58,687 bases of DNA from an uncultured Prevotellaceae bacterium (lineage in GTDB: Bacteria; Bacteroidota; Bacteroidia; Bacteroidales; Bacteroidaceae), in the NCBI GenBank assembly GCA_900317305.1, contig ONGG01000013.1, forward strand, positions 1 through 58,687, in the 5' to 3' direction. Both the position numbers and the translations under genes were made by a program. Positions within the stretch are counted from its first letter, which is position 1, and each line of letters opens with the position of its first letter. Positions 52,215 through 58,687 of the stretch are shown piece after piece. A model generated the notes under the pieces. The model had not been told where the DNA came from, ran no database searches, and was given only the letters and a program-made list of their open reading frames with translations.

Positions 52215-52222
52215 CAAAGATA
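52215..52222 (-). promoter_or_regulatory. Candidate -7 element of the ECF sigma operon
   Basis: TATCTTTG on the minus strand, about 190 bp upstream of the sigma ATG. No clear -33 TTTG. If real it gives a long leader. The gap 52015-52399 holds only this and the plus-strand promoter at 52296. Confidence 0.4.
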
Positions 52223-52295
52223 CATTATATAAAAAGCGGTGGAAAAGATTGGAATTGAGGAAAATAGTAGTAATACAGAAAAAACAGCCGAAAAA

Positions 52296-52327
52296 GTTGC
52301 AAGATATGACAACTTTTCTTAACTTTG
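52296..52327 (+). promoter_or_regulatory. Promoter of the second toxin-antitoxin pair
   Basis: GTTG (52296-52299), 20-bp spacer, TAACTTTG (52320-52327), 72 bp before the ATG at 52400. One mismatch from TTTG at -33. Confidence 0.6.
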
Positions 52328-52399
52328 CAAAAGATTTAGTTGCACTCGGCAAAATTGGAACAAGTTTCCTTTTGCGCTCGTTTGCAAAACCTTTGCACC

Positions 52400-52740
52400 A
52401 TGGCACGTAAGATACTCACATACGGCGGATACTTTGAAGCGTTTATGGAAACGCTCACGGAAAAGGTACAGGAGAAATTCTATACGGATTGCTCCTCTTG
52501 AAAACGCAGGACAGACTATCGAAGAAGTTTGTAAAGCTTATCAAAGACGGCATCTATGAACCGCGGACTGAATTTGGCGGTAATATCTACCGTGTGTTTT
52601 TCATCTTTGACGAGGGGCAGATAGTCGTCTTGTTCAATGGATTCCAGAAGAAAACGCAGAAGACCCCAGCTAATGAAATAGAAAAAGCAATAAAGATAAA
52701 GGAGGCATATTATGCAGACAAACAATCACAAAATCGTTGA
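52400..52740 (+). pseudogene. RelE/HigB-like toxin gene broken by a one-base deletion
   Basis: From ATG 52400 the frame reads MARKILTYGGYFEAFMETLT...EKFYTDCSS and stops at 52502. The next frame, entered at 52483, reads YGLLLLKTQDRLSKKFVKLI and continues to 52740 through 'EFGGNIYRVFFIFDEGQIVV' and 'NGFQKKTQKTPANEIEKAI', a normal RelE/ParE-superfamily toxin. Adding one T in TTCTATACGG (about 52483) would restore an uninterrupted toxin of about 113 residues. The TTG at 52489 is an unlikely start. It overlaps the antitoxin gene by 29 bp, as an intact pair would. Either a real inactivating mutation, a sequencing error or, less likely, programmed frameshifting. Confidence 0.85.
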
Positions 52741-53017
52741 CTATGACACTGTTCTGGATGCCAAGTTTGGGAAGGAAGGAACCCCCGAGCGAACAATGGC
52801 AGAAGAAGCAGCATACAGTTTCTATTCCGGGCAAATCCTTCATGATGCACGGAGAGAAGCGAAGGTGACCCAGGAGGAATTGGCTCGCAGGACCAACACC
52901 ACGAAGTCTTACATTTCCAAAGTGGAGAATGGTATAATCACTCCCAGCGTCGGAGTGTTCTATCGGCTGATCAATGCTCTTGGCTTGCGAGTAGAGGTAG
53001 TGAAACCCCTATATTGA
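52712..53017 (+). CDS. XRE-family antitoxin
   Basis: A 101-aa protein with an intact HTH (about 40-95, 'ARREAKVTQEELARRTNTTK', 'SYISKVENGIITPSVGVFYR'). The start at 52712 lies inside the toxin 3' end, typical of toxin-first type II pairs. It probably represses the promoter at 52296. It remains open although the toxin gene is frameshifted. A terminator follows at 53041. Confidence 0.88.
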   Translation: MQTNNHKIVDYDTVLDAKFGKEGTPERTMAEEAAYSFYSGQILHDARREAKVTQEELARRTNTTKSYISKVENGIITPSVGVFYRLINALGLRVEVVKPLY

Positions 53018-53040
53018 GCAAACAAGAAACCAATAATCTT

Positions 53041-53076
53041 GCTGATATGGGTTGTTTCCTATATCAGCTATTTTTG
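53041..53076 (+). terminator. Terminator of the toxin-antitoxin pair
   Basis: GCTGATAT (53041-53048) / ATATCAGC (53061-53068) perfect 8-bp stem, then TATTTTTG. Confidence 0.75.
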
Positions 53077-53105
53077 TATTTACACCGTGCAAGGCACCAA
53101 TGGTC

Positions 53106-53186
53106 TCATTCGATGATGATGTCGTCGGGTAGCAAGTCGGTAGCGATGTAGGCGATGCGTTTGATTCCGGGAAGAGACTGTCTCAT
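53106..53186 (-). pseudogene. Short ORF, possible remnant of a larger gene
   Basis: Minus-strand ATG 53186 to TGA 53106 encodes 26 residues beginning MRQSLPGIKRIAYIATDLLP. I have a weak impression of the N-terminus of a small phage/island-type hypothetical protein. Nothing continues it. It may be noise. Confidence 0.3.
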
Positions 53187-53284
53187 GGTTGGTTTCTTTT
53201 CGAGAGAAACGGGAGAAAGGTGAGGTTTTGCGGGTTGCTTTCGTTATGCCTTTTTAGTCGCGTAACTTTTTTGGTGTTTTACTC

Positions 53285-53523
53285 GGTCGAGGTACCAATA
53301 ATGTCTCCAATAACGTCTTCAATAAAGGAGAATTTAAGTTGAAAGGCAACGAACGGACAGTTTACATGACAATGAAGGACAATCCAAGAATAACAAAAAA
53401 AAATTGTCAGAAAGCATGAAGATATCGGCTATTAAAGTTCAGAGGATTATCAGTACATTAAATGAAACTAGCTATATAGAACGTGTCGGAACAAATAATG
53501 GAAAGTGGTTAATCTTAAAATAG
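53285..53523 (+). pseudogene. C-terminal remnant of an AlbA_2/AAA-type ATP-binding protein (winged helix)
   Basis: One frame reads GTNNVSNNVFNKGEFKLKGN then 'TVYMTMKDNPRITKK' up to a run of nine A (53395-53403); the next frame continues 'KLSESMKISAIKVQRIISTL' and 'YIERVGTNNGKWLILK' to the TAG at 53521. A tenth A would join the two. The joined sequence resembles the C-terminal winged helix of ATP-binding proteins with a Schlafen-AlbA domain ('NPKITxKELAEKLGIS...GLIERVGSxxGGxW'). The N-terminal part is missing. The intergenic stretch 53187-53284 shows nothing. Confidence 0.6.
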
Positions 53524-53555
53524 TTTCAAATTGACAGTTATTTTAAATTTTTCAA

Positions 53556-53563
53556 TACCTTTG
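53556..53563 (+). promoter_or_regulatory. -7 element (TACCTTTG) in front of a truncated gene
   Basis: TACCTTTG lies 31 bp before ATG 53595; ATTG at 53530 is a weak -33 with a 22-bp spacer. It drives no intact gene, so it appears to be an orphan promoter left by a deletion. Confidence 0.45.
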
Positions 53564-53594
53564 TACGGAATTATTACAAAATAATCGGAAAAAA

Positions 53595-53675
53595 ATGAAA
53601 AAGAATACTCTATGGATGTTGGCATTTGCCCTTATTTCAAAATCTCTTAATAATCTCAAAAAACACATTCGTTAG
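53595..53675 (+). pseudogene. Truncated signal-peptide ORF
   Basis: 26 codons, MKKNTLWMLAFALISKSLNN..., look like the signal-peptide start of a secreted or lipoprotein gene that runs into unrelated sequence and stops at 53673-53675. Together with the promoter just upstream it is probably the 5' stub of a deleted gene. Confidence 0.5.
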
Positions 53676-53774
53676 TGCCATTTTTGAATGAATGTTCTTA
53701 TGTTGTCGATTATTTTGTGCATCTTTGCGTTCAAATTAAAGAGATTTGCAAATGAAAGATTTGAATCGTATCAA

Positions 53775-54110
53775 ATGATAGACGACCGTTATTACAAGGC
53801 AGATTTGGTGTTCTATCATCGCATTTTGAAATGCCATTGCATCGTGGAACTCAAAGCCCATAGGCTGGACTATGCAGATGTTGCACAACTCAACATGTAC
53901 ATTGAGTATTATCGCAAACACTATATGCAACCCGACGACAATCCACCTGTAGGCCTGCTCCTATGTACAGAGTGTGGACAGGAAATGGTGGAATATCTTA
54001 CTCCATTCACAGACCCCCAACTATTTGTTGCCCGATATGAGTTACAGTTGCCAAGCAAAGAAAAGATTCGGAAATTCTTGATGCAGGAGAACGGGAACAC
54101 GAAGAGATGA
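53775..54110 (+). pseudogene. 5'-truncated PD-(D/E)XK nuclease (YhcG/DUF1016-type) C-terminal domain
   Basis: 111 residues from ATG 53775, MIDDRYYKADLVFYHRILKC..., match the C-terminal nuclease domain of PDDEXK/YhcG proteins, usually about 330-380 aa. The catalytic pattern is kept: Asp in 'YYKADLVFYH' and E-x-K in 'CIVELKAH'. 'NPPVGLLLCTECGQEMVEYL' and 'LPSKEKIRKFL' complete the domain. The ORF is open back to 53688, but that part is not family-like. The N-terminal winged-helix DUF1016_N half is absent, so it is a deletion product; a small active nuclease cannot be excluded. The gap 54111-54305 shows no feature. Confidence 0.75.
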
Positions 54111-54305
54111 GCGATATAACTGCTATTTGGTTGCTTAAGAGACATAAAGTGACCCATGTTTGAAAAAAAAGTTGTGATTCCCGTGCAGTTTTTTTGGAAA
54201 AGTGGTATCTATGTCAATAGAGGCAGAATGTTTTCGATGGACATAGAACAACGTTTTGATTAAGTGAGAGCAGAGCAAACGCGTTTACTCTGCCGAACGG
54301 GAAAA

Positions 54306-55994
54306 ATGAAGGATGAAATCCAACTCATAGAGCGAGGGCGACAGGGCGATGAGGCTGCTCTTGGAAGCCTATATAGGGCATATCACCGACGTATGACGGG
54401 GATATGCCAACGCATCGTAGACAATCGCCAAGTGGCAGAGGAATTGGCACATGATGCATTTCTATTGGCCTTTGCCAAGATAGACCAACTGCATAATCCA
54501 CAACGTTTTGAGGCATGGCTGACAAGTATTGCAACCAATGTTGCCCGACGCTATATGCAGCGGCATCATGATCCCGCAATGCTTTCGCTTTCCACACTCT
54601 CAGAAGAAGAACTTCCACAGGAACCAACTCCATCAGATGACAAGCCATTACCAACTATGGCAGAACTGATGGCAGCTGTAGATGCGCTGCCCCACGGCTA
54701 TGGGCAGGTGTTCAAATTGGCGGTCATCCAAGAAATGTCGCATAAGGAAATTGCCGAAATCCTTGGAATTGCAGCCCATTCTTCATCGTCACAACTGTCA
54801 CGGGCAAAGAAAATGTTGCAGAAGTCACTTGCACAGTATTGGCTGTTGTGGCTCATGCCACTTCTGTTGCCTTTGGCCATTTACCTTTACAAAACGGGAA
54901 AGACCATTGACGTGCCGCAACCAATAGTAACAAAACAAGAACATACTACACCTGATACAAAGCATGATGATGATGGTACTCCGACGATAGGGCAAGGAAC
55001 TCCTGCCATTCCAATAATTGCGACACAGCAAATAGCCATTGCTCCTGTCAAAGATGTTCCAGTAGATAGTCTTACTCCTGCTGACACGCTCCAACATACC
55101 GGCGAAGAAACAGAGAGTACCGACACGACAACCATTATACACAACAACAAGCCACTGCCCGACTTGCGTCCAGACAAAGATATAAATATAGCAGACCTGT
55201 TCCCGGAAAAGTCCACAGAGATTAAGGATAGACAGAAGTGGTCTGTAGATTTGGCATACACAGGTAGTATGGGTGAACAGAATGCTCACCGTCCGTTTAA
55301 TTTCACAGAAAAGGAGATGACGGATATAACAAGCGAAGTTCCACCTATCCGCTCCTTCGACAAATGGAGCGATTATGCCGAGGCATTACAGAGCGGAACC
55401 CTTGACATTGACTATAAGACGTACCAAATCTTGCTGAAGATGGCCCAAAACAACGCTGCTCGGCCTGATGCGGACAAGATAGAACGTACGACTCATCACT
55501 ATATGCCCGTCACCTTCTCGTTGGCATTGAAGTACAAACTGAATAGTCGTTTTGGCTTAGAGACAGGCTTGAGTTATAGCCGTCTAAAGTCAGAATTTGA
55601 GATAGGCACAGACGGGAACGCCATCCGTGAGCAGCAGGCTATCCATTACCTCGGCATACCTCTGAAGGGTACATATAATATATATGATGTAAGAAGATGG
55701 AACCTATACGGAAGTCTTGGCGCGAAGTTGGAGATACCTGTTTATGCTCCACTCAGTACAAGCTATTTCGTGAACGGCATGAAAGAACAGGAAGATAAGT
55801 CTACGCTCCATGCTCCGCTACAGTGGTCGATAGGTACTGGTCTTGGCTTGCAATATAACCTCACACCTAACATTGGCTTCTATGCAGAGCCAAGTCTGCA
55901 ATACAACATCCCGACGGGCAACAACATCGAGACCTACCGCACAGAACATCCATTCACGTTCTCCTTGCCAATAGGAATCCGCATCACATGGTAA
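54306..55994 (+). CDS. ECF sigma factor fused to a TM helix, periplasmic linker and outer-membrane beta-barrel domain
   Basis: A 562-aa single ORF from ATG 54306 (GTG 54264 is an in-frame alternative). Residues 1-174 are a complete ECF sigma: region 2 'QGDEAALGSLYRAYHRRMTG', 'VAEELAHDAFLLAFAKI', 'FEAWLTSIATNVARRYMQR'; region 4 'ALPHGYGQVFKLAVIQEMSH', 'KEIAEILGIAAHSSSSQLSR'. A TM helix follows at about 177-195 ('YWLLWLMPLLLPLAIYLYK'). Then a Pro/Thr/Asp-rich linker (about 200-310) and a C-terminal domain (about 311-562) with alternating beta strands ('WSVDLAYTGSMG', 'FSLALKYKLNSRFGLETGL', 'GTGLGLQYNLTPNIGFYAEP') that ends '...LPIGIRITW' like a PF13568-type OMP barrel. No frameshift is visible. 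It may let an outer-membrane state control transcription directly. Confidence 0.85.
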   Translation: MKDEIQLIERGRQGDEAALGSLYRAYHRRMTGICQRIVDNRQVAEELAHDAFLLAFAKIDQLHNPQRFEAWLTSIATNVARRYMQRHHDPAMLSLSTLSEEELPQEPTPSDDKPLPTMAELMAAVDALPHGYGQVFKLAVIQEMSHKEIAEILGIAAHSSSSQLSRAKKMLQKSLAQYWLLWLMPLLLPLAIYLYKTGKTIDVPQPIVTKQEHTTPDTKHDDDGTPTIGQGTPAIPIIATQQIAIAPVKDVPVDSLTPADTLQHTGEETESTDTTTIIHNNKPLPDLRPDKDINIADLFPEKSTEIKDRQKWSVDLAYTGSMGEQNAHRPFNFTEKEMTDITSEVPPIRSFDKWSDYAEALQSGTLDIDYKTYQILLKMAQNNAARPDADKIERTTHHYMPVTFSLALKYKLNSRFGLETGLSYSRLKSEFEIGTDGNAIREQQAIHYLGIPLKGTYNIYDVRRWNLYGSLGAKLEIPVYAPLSTSYFVNGMKEQEDKSTLHAPLQWSIGTGLGLQYNLTPNIGFYAEPSLQYNIPTGNNIETYRTEHPFTFSLPIGIRITW

Positions 55995-56071
55995 TTTCTC
56001 TTCCGAAATTGTGCAGTCTTTTCTTGCTTTGTGGTATCTATCCCTATAGAGAAGCAAAACAAGAAAAGACG

Positions 56072-56875
56072 ATGCAGCAGCGACATTTGAACCGCAAACA
56101 ATACTTCTGCGAATTGGCAAACACAGCCCAGACATTCTACATGGAATATCTGAATACATACATCAAACTAACGCCAGACACCCGTGTGCTGGAAATAGGT
56201 TGTGGCGAGGGCGGCAATCTGCTTCCCTTCGCAGAAAAGGGTTGTCAAGTGACTGGAATAGACATCTGTCAAAGTCGAATCAATGAAGCACAGACTTTCT
56301 TCACAGAATGCCATCAGCAAGGCTCGTTTATTTGTCAAAATTTTCTCCTTTCAGAAGAGCCAAAGACGGAGGATGAACGCTACGACCTCGTACTTGTTCA
56401 CGATGTGATAGAGCACATTGAACCAAAATACAAACGAGACTTTCTTCTTCACATCAAACACTTCCTCAAACAAGATGGCATCGCTTTCTTTGGTTTTCCT
56501 GCCTGGCAGAACCCATTTGGAGGCCATCAGCAAATAAGCGTTGGTCTGGCCTCCAAACTTCCTTTCATTCATCTGCTACCAAAGCCACTCTACAAAGACC
56601 TGTTGAAGACAAGCGGAGCCACGACAAGTAATATAGGCGAACTGATGAGCATACGAGTCTCGCGGATGACTGTAGAGAGCTTTGAACGACTGGTTCCCGA
56701 GGTCGGTTATACCATTTGCAAGCGCACCCTTTGGCTCATCAACCCACACTACAAGCAGAAGTTCCACATAAATCCTCGCCGCCAGTGGACTTTCTTTGCC
56801 AACATTCCATATCTTCGCAACTTCTATACTACATCAGCATGGTATTTACTCCGTCAAACTCAAAAACAATCATAA
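56072..56875 (+). CDS. Class I SAM-dependent methyltransferase
   Basis: A 267-aa protein from ATG 56072, preceded by AAGAAAAG; the longer frame to 55988 overlaps the sigma fusion gene and is not family-like. SAM-binding motif I 'VLEIGCGEGGNLLPF' at residues 39-53, acidic motif II in 'QVTGIDICQSRIN', post-motif 'YDLVLVHDVIEHIEP'. This pattern fits the Methyltransf_23/11 group (small-molecule, quinone or glycan methylation). The substrate is unknown. It begins 78 bp after the fusion gene and ends 1 base before the T9SS protein gene, so it likely shares a transcript. Confidence 0.88.
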   Translation: MQQRHLNRKQYFCELANTAQTFYMEYLNTYIKLTPDTRVLEIGCGEGGNLLPFAEKGCQVTGIDICQSRINEAQTFFTECHQQGSFICQNFLLSEEPKTEDERYDLVLVHDVIEHIEPKYKRDFLLHIKHFLKQDGIAFFGFPAWQNPFGGHQQISVGLASKLPFIHLLPKPLYKDLLKTSGATTSNIGELMSIRVSRMTVESFERLVPEVGYTICKRTLWLINPHYKQKFHINPRRQWTFFANIPYLRNFYTTSAWYLLRQTQKQS

Positions 56876-56876
56876 G

Positions 56877-57914
56877 ATGAAAAGACTATTTCAAATTTTA
56901 GCAGTCACTCTGCTTTCTGCGACTTCGTCAGAACTATGCGCTCAACACAATTGGGCGATGGCATTTGTTGAAAAGGGACAAGACATTCCAACTGTTGTGG
57001 AGTATCATAGTGCCCAAGAAACAGCTGAGAACGGGATTGTGTATCATCGTATCTTCGATGATAGCTATCGTATCAGAGGTGAAGCTTATAATCCCGTCAA
57101 GCTACAGTATGGTTACAGATGGACAGACAAAAAAATGTTCGTCTATGATTTTGAGAAGCAGGAAGAGACCCTCGCCTTTGACTTCAATTTATCAGAAGGT
57201 GATCATTTCACAACATACAATGACATGGAATGGGAGATTGAATCCGTCAAAGATACGCTTGTAAACATATCTTTTTGTGGCAAGGGAGAAAGTGTCTCAA
57301 AAAGACTATTGACAGCAAGGACACTTGATGGCAAACTCACGGACAAATGGTTAGAAGATTTCGGCTCATTCACTAATCTTTTCATGATTAGCAGTATGGA
57401 GAATGTGGAATGTTCACAAACGCTGTGGATGGAATACGATATGGGTGAGTATCTTGCATGCGAAATCTGCACTGGCCCGATATTCGGCCATGATACTGGA
57501 TGGCTGGATGGAGCTTTCGAGGCTTCAGTCATGCCATACACAGTATGTACATATAATAACGGACAGTTGATAATCGAGGATGTCCAATTGTGGTATGAAC
57601 ATCGCGATTACATCTGCTTTTATCAGAATGGAGACAATATCTACAAGATATATAGTTGGGAATTGGAACCACATATTGACATGGGAAACTCTGCACTAAG
57701 AAGAGATATTATTACTTTCAATGAACTTCCGACACCTGCGAGCGGCAAATATGTTGTACATATTGATGGCAACGAATACACCACAGGCATTAGGAGTGTC
57801 GGTACAACACTTCAACCAACAAGATGCGTCTATGATTTACAAGGTCGAAGATTATTGTCAAAACCAACCAAAGGAATTTATATACAAAATGGACAGAAAG
57901 TCTATGCACAATAA
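56877..57914 (+). CDS. Secreted protein of unknown function with T9SS tail
   Basis: A 345-aa protein. ATG 56877 follows the methyltransferase stop by one base and gives the signal peptide MKRLFQILAVTLLSATSSEL (then CAQ). The body is mainly beta ('YRIRGEAYNPVKLQYGYRWT', 'EGDHFTTYNDMEWEIESVKD') and no known domain is recognised. The C-terminus 'CVYDLQGRRLLSKPTKGIYI' is a textbook Prevotella-style T9SS tail, so it is surface-exported. It overlaps the following gene. Confidence 0.85.
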   Translation: MKRLFQILAVTLLSATSSELCAQHNWAMAFVEKGQDIPTVVEYHSAQETAENGIVYHRIFDDSYRIRGEAYNPVKLQYGYRWTDKKMFVYDFEKQEETLAFDFNLSEGDHFTTYNDMEWEIESVKDTLVNISFCGKGESVSKRLLTARTLDGKLTDKWLEDFGSFTNLFMISSMENVECSQTLWMEYDMGEYLACEICTGPIFGHDTGWLDGAFEASVMPYTVCTYNNGQLIIEDVQLWYEHRDYICFYQNGDNIYKIYSWELEPHIDMGNSALRRDIITFNELPTPASGKYVVHIDGNEYTTGIRSVGTTLQPTRCVYDLQGRRLLSKPTKGIYIQNGQKVYAQ

Positions 57915-58687
57915 CTTTACGAAAAGAGTATTATGCGTTGCCTCTTTCTTCGCATTGGTTTTGGGCTTGAATGCACAAAACACTCTGCTATTCACTGAAG
58001 TTTGTGTCGCAAACATCGACCAAACGATTGATTACTCGAATAATTATGGTGGTTGGGTTGAGTTATACAATCCGAACGCTACGAGTGTATCGTTGGATGG
58101 CTGGTATATAAGCGATGATTCGGAATTTCTGACGAAACATCGTCTGTCAGGCTATGGTATGCTAAAGCCCGGATGTTATCAGTGCGTTTTCTTTGACCAT
58201 AACGCAGCCGATGGTGAATATGGACCCGATGCAACAAAGCAAGTGAGATTCAAACTAGACAGAAAAGGTGGCACGCTGTATCTGTCAAGAAATGGCATGG
58301 ATGTGGATTTATCCATAACTTATCCTGCCTCCGTTCCGCGTTGCAGCTATGCAAGAGTAAGTTTGGAAGCTGACGAATGGCAGTATTGTGGTTTGCCAAC
58401 TCCAGGTGCGCCTAATACAGGTCATTATGCTCAGGAATGTTTGCCAGCTCCAGAGGTTGACTGCGATTCAAGGCTCTTCACTTCTGGATTCGACGTACAT
58501 GTGCAGATTCCTTCTGGCACGACTCTCCGCTATACGACAGACGGTAGCACTCCGACACTCACGAACGGCAAGACAAGCACCGACGGACTTTTCCCAATTT
58601 CGCAAACCACAGTTTTGCGCCTGAGATTGTTTTCTGATGACAAACTCCCAAGTGGTGTGGTCACACGCACATATATATACAAGGACA
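57904..58687 (+). CDS. Secreted lamin-tail-domain protein with chitobiase-like domain (partial, runs off the right edge)
   Basis: The frame is open from ATG 57904 (or in-frame ATG 57889) to the window end, 261 codons. Signal peptide MHNNFTKRVLCVASFFALVL then LNAQ. Lamin-tail domain (about 25-150): 'LLFTEVCVANIDQTIDYSNN', 'GGWVELYNPNATSVSLDGWY'. Then 'LPTPGAPNTG', and a CHB_HEX_C-like domain ('LRYTTDGSTPTLTNGKTS'). This order is typical of CotH-kinase-containing surface proteins, so a CotH domain may lie beyond the edge. It overlaps the previous gene by 11 bp, so it is co-transcribed. Confidence 0.85.
   Translation, partial: MHNNFTKRVLCVASFFALVLGLNAQNTLLFTEVCVANIDQTIDYSNNYGGWVELYNPNATSVSLDGWYISDDSEFLTKHRLSGYGMLKPGCYQCVFFDHNAADGEYGPDATKQVRFKLDRKGGTLYLSRNGMDVDLSITYPASVPRCSYARVSLEADEWQYCGLPTPGAPNTGHYAQECLPAPEVDCDSRLFTSGFDVHVQIPSGTTLRYTTDGSTPTLTNGKTSTDGLFPISQTTVLRLRLFSDDKLPSGVVTRTYIYKD

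Noticed and set aside
51535-52215. Longer start (52215) for the ECF sigma factor
   Set aside because: The extra 67 residues are not sigma-like and ATG 52014 gives the normal N-terminus; the candidate -7 element at 52215 also argues the upstream part is leader or promoter.
1-58687. tRNA, rRNA, intact transposase or integrase genes
   Set aside because: I looked for them on both strands and found none that I could support.

Overview
The window is bacterial chromosome from a member of the Bacteroidota, most likely a Prevotella-like member of the Bacteroidales. Three things point there: SusC/SusD gene pairs, many secreted proteins ending in a type IX secretion (T9SS) sorting tail of the 'YDLQGR...GIYIVNGQKV' kind, and promoters of the Bacteroides type (-33 TTTG, about 20 bp, -7 TAnnTTTG). 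I saw no rRNA, tRNA, CRISPR array or intact mobile element.

Left flank (1-4.4 kb, mostly minus strand, lower G+C by eye): the start of an RND efflux permease and its periplasmic adaptor, greA, a small membrane protein, a site-2-protease-like M50 peptidase, and a complete HigB-HigA toxin-antitoxin pair. Then comes a 72-bp tandem repeat in which each copy carries a promoter.

Centre (4.4-49.9 kb, all plus strand, visibly G+C richer): a very large polysaccharide-utilisation locus (PUL). It opens with a type B carboxylesterase, a serine beta-lactamase-fold lipoprotein and a membrane-bound SusR-like regulator (TPR - TM - LuxR-type HTH). Five transcription units follow. (i) 9.3-20.5 kb: GH31, SusE/F-like protein, GLUG-repeat surface protein, GH31, second GLUG protein. 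(ii) 20.8-32.2 kb: GH31, SusE/F-like protein, GH18-like protein, C10 cysteine peptidase, GH38. (iii) 32.5-34.1 kb: GH28. (iv) 34.4-40.2 kb: GH76, GH43, and a probable (alpha/alpha)-toroid enzyme of unknown family. (v) 40.35-49.9 kb: SusC, SusD, SusE-like, GH43, GH97. The mix of alpha-mannosidase/mannanase, alpha-glucosidase, probable alpha-galactosidase, GH43, a GH18-like fold and a peptidase suggests a branched alpha-linked heteroglycan, perhaps glycoprotein or fungal mannan; the substrate is inference.

The most striking regulatory signal: units (i), (ii), (iv) and (v) share one promoter layout. Each has two direct TTATACA[A/C] boxes whose starts are 76-77 bp apart, and the second box starts exactly 43 bp before a TAAnTTTGCAA -7 element that lacks a -33 TTTG. 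This looks like the operator of an activator, plausibly the SusR-like protein at 7517-9118.

Right flank (49.9-58.7 kb, lower G+C): a minus-strand ECF sigma / anti-sigma-like / lipoprotein operon, a gene graveyard (toxin gene with a one-base frameshift beside an intact antitoxin, ATPase C-terminal fragment, truncated signal-peptide gene, 5'-truncated PD-(D/E)XK nuclease), and then a plus-strand cluster. That cluster starts with an unusual single polypeptide joining an ECF sigma factor, a transmembrane helix, a periplasmic linker and an outer-membrane beta-barrel. It is followed by a methyltransferase, a T9SS cargo protein and a partial lamin-tail/chitobiase-like surface protein cut by the window edge.

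Several intergenic spaces of the PUL hold short tandem arrays (8-9 bp units: CTGAACTC, CTTAAAGTC, TATAGTCTC), a dispersed family of unknown role.
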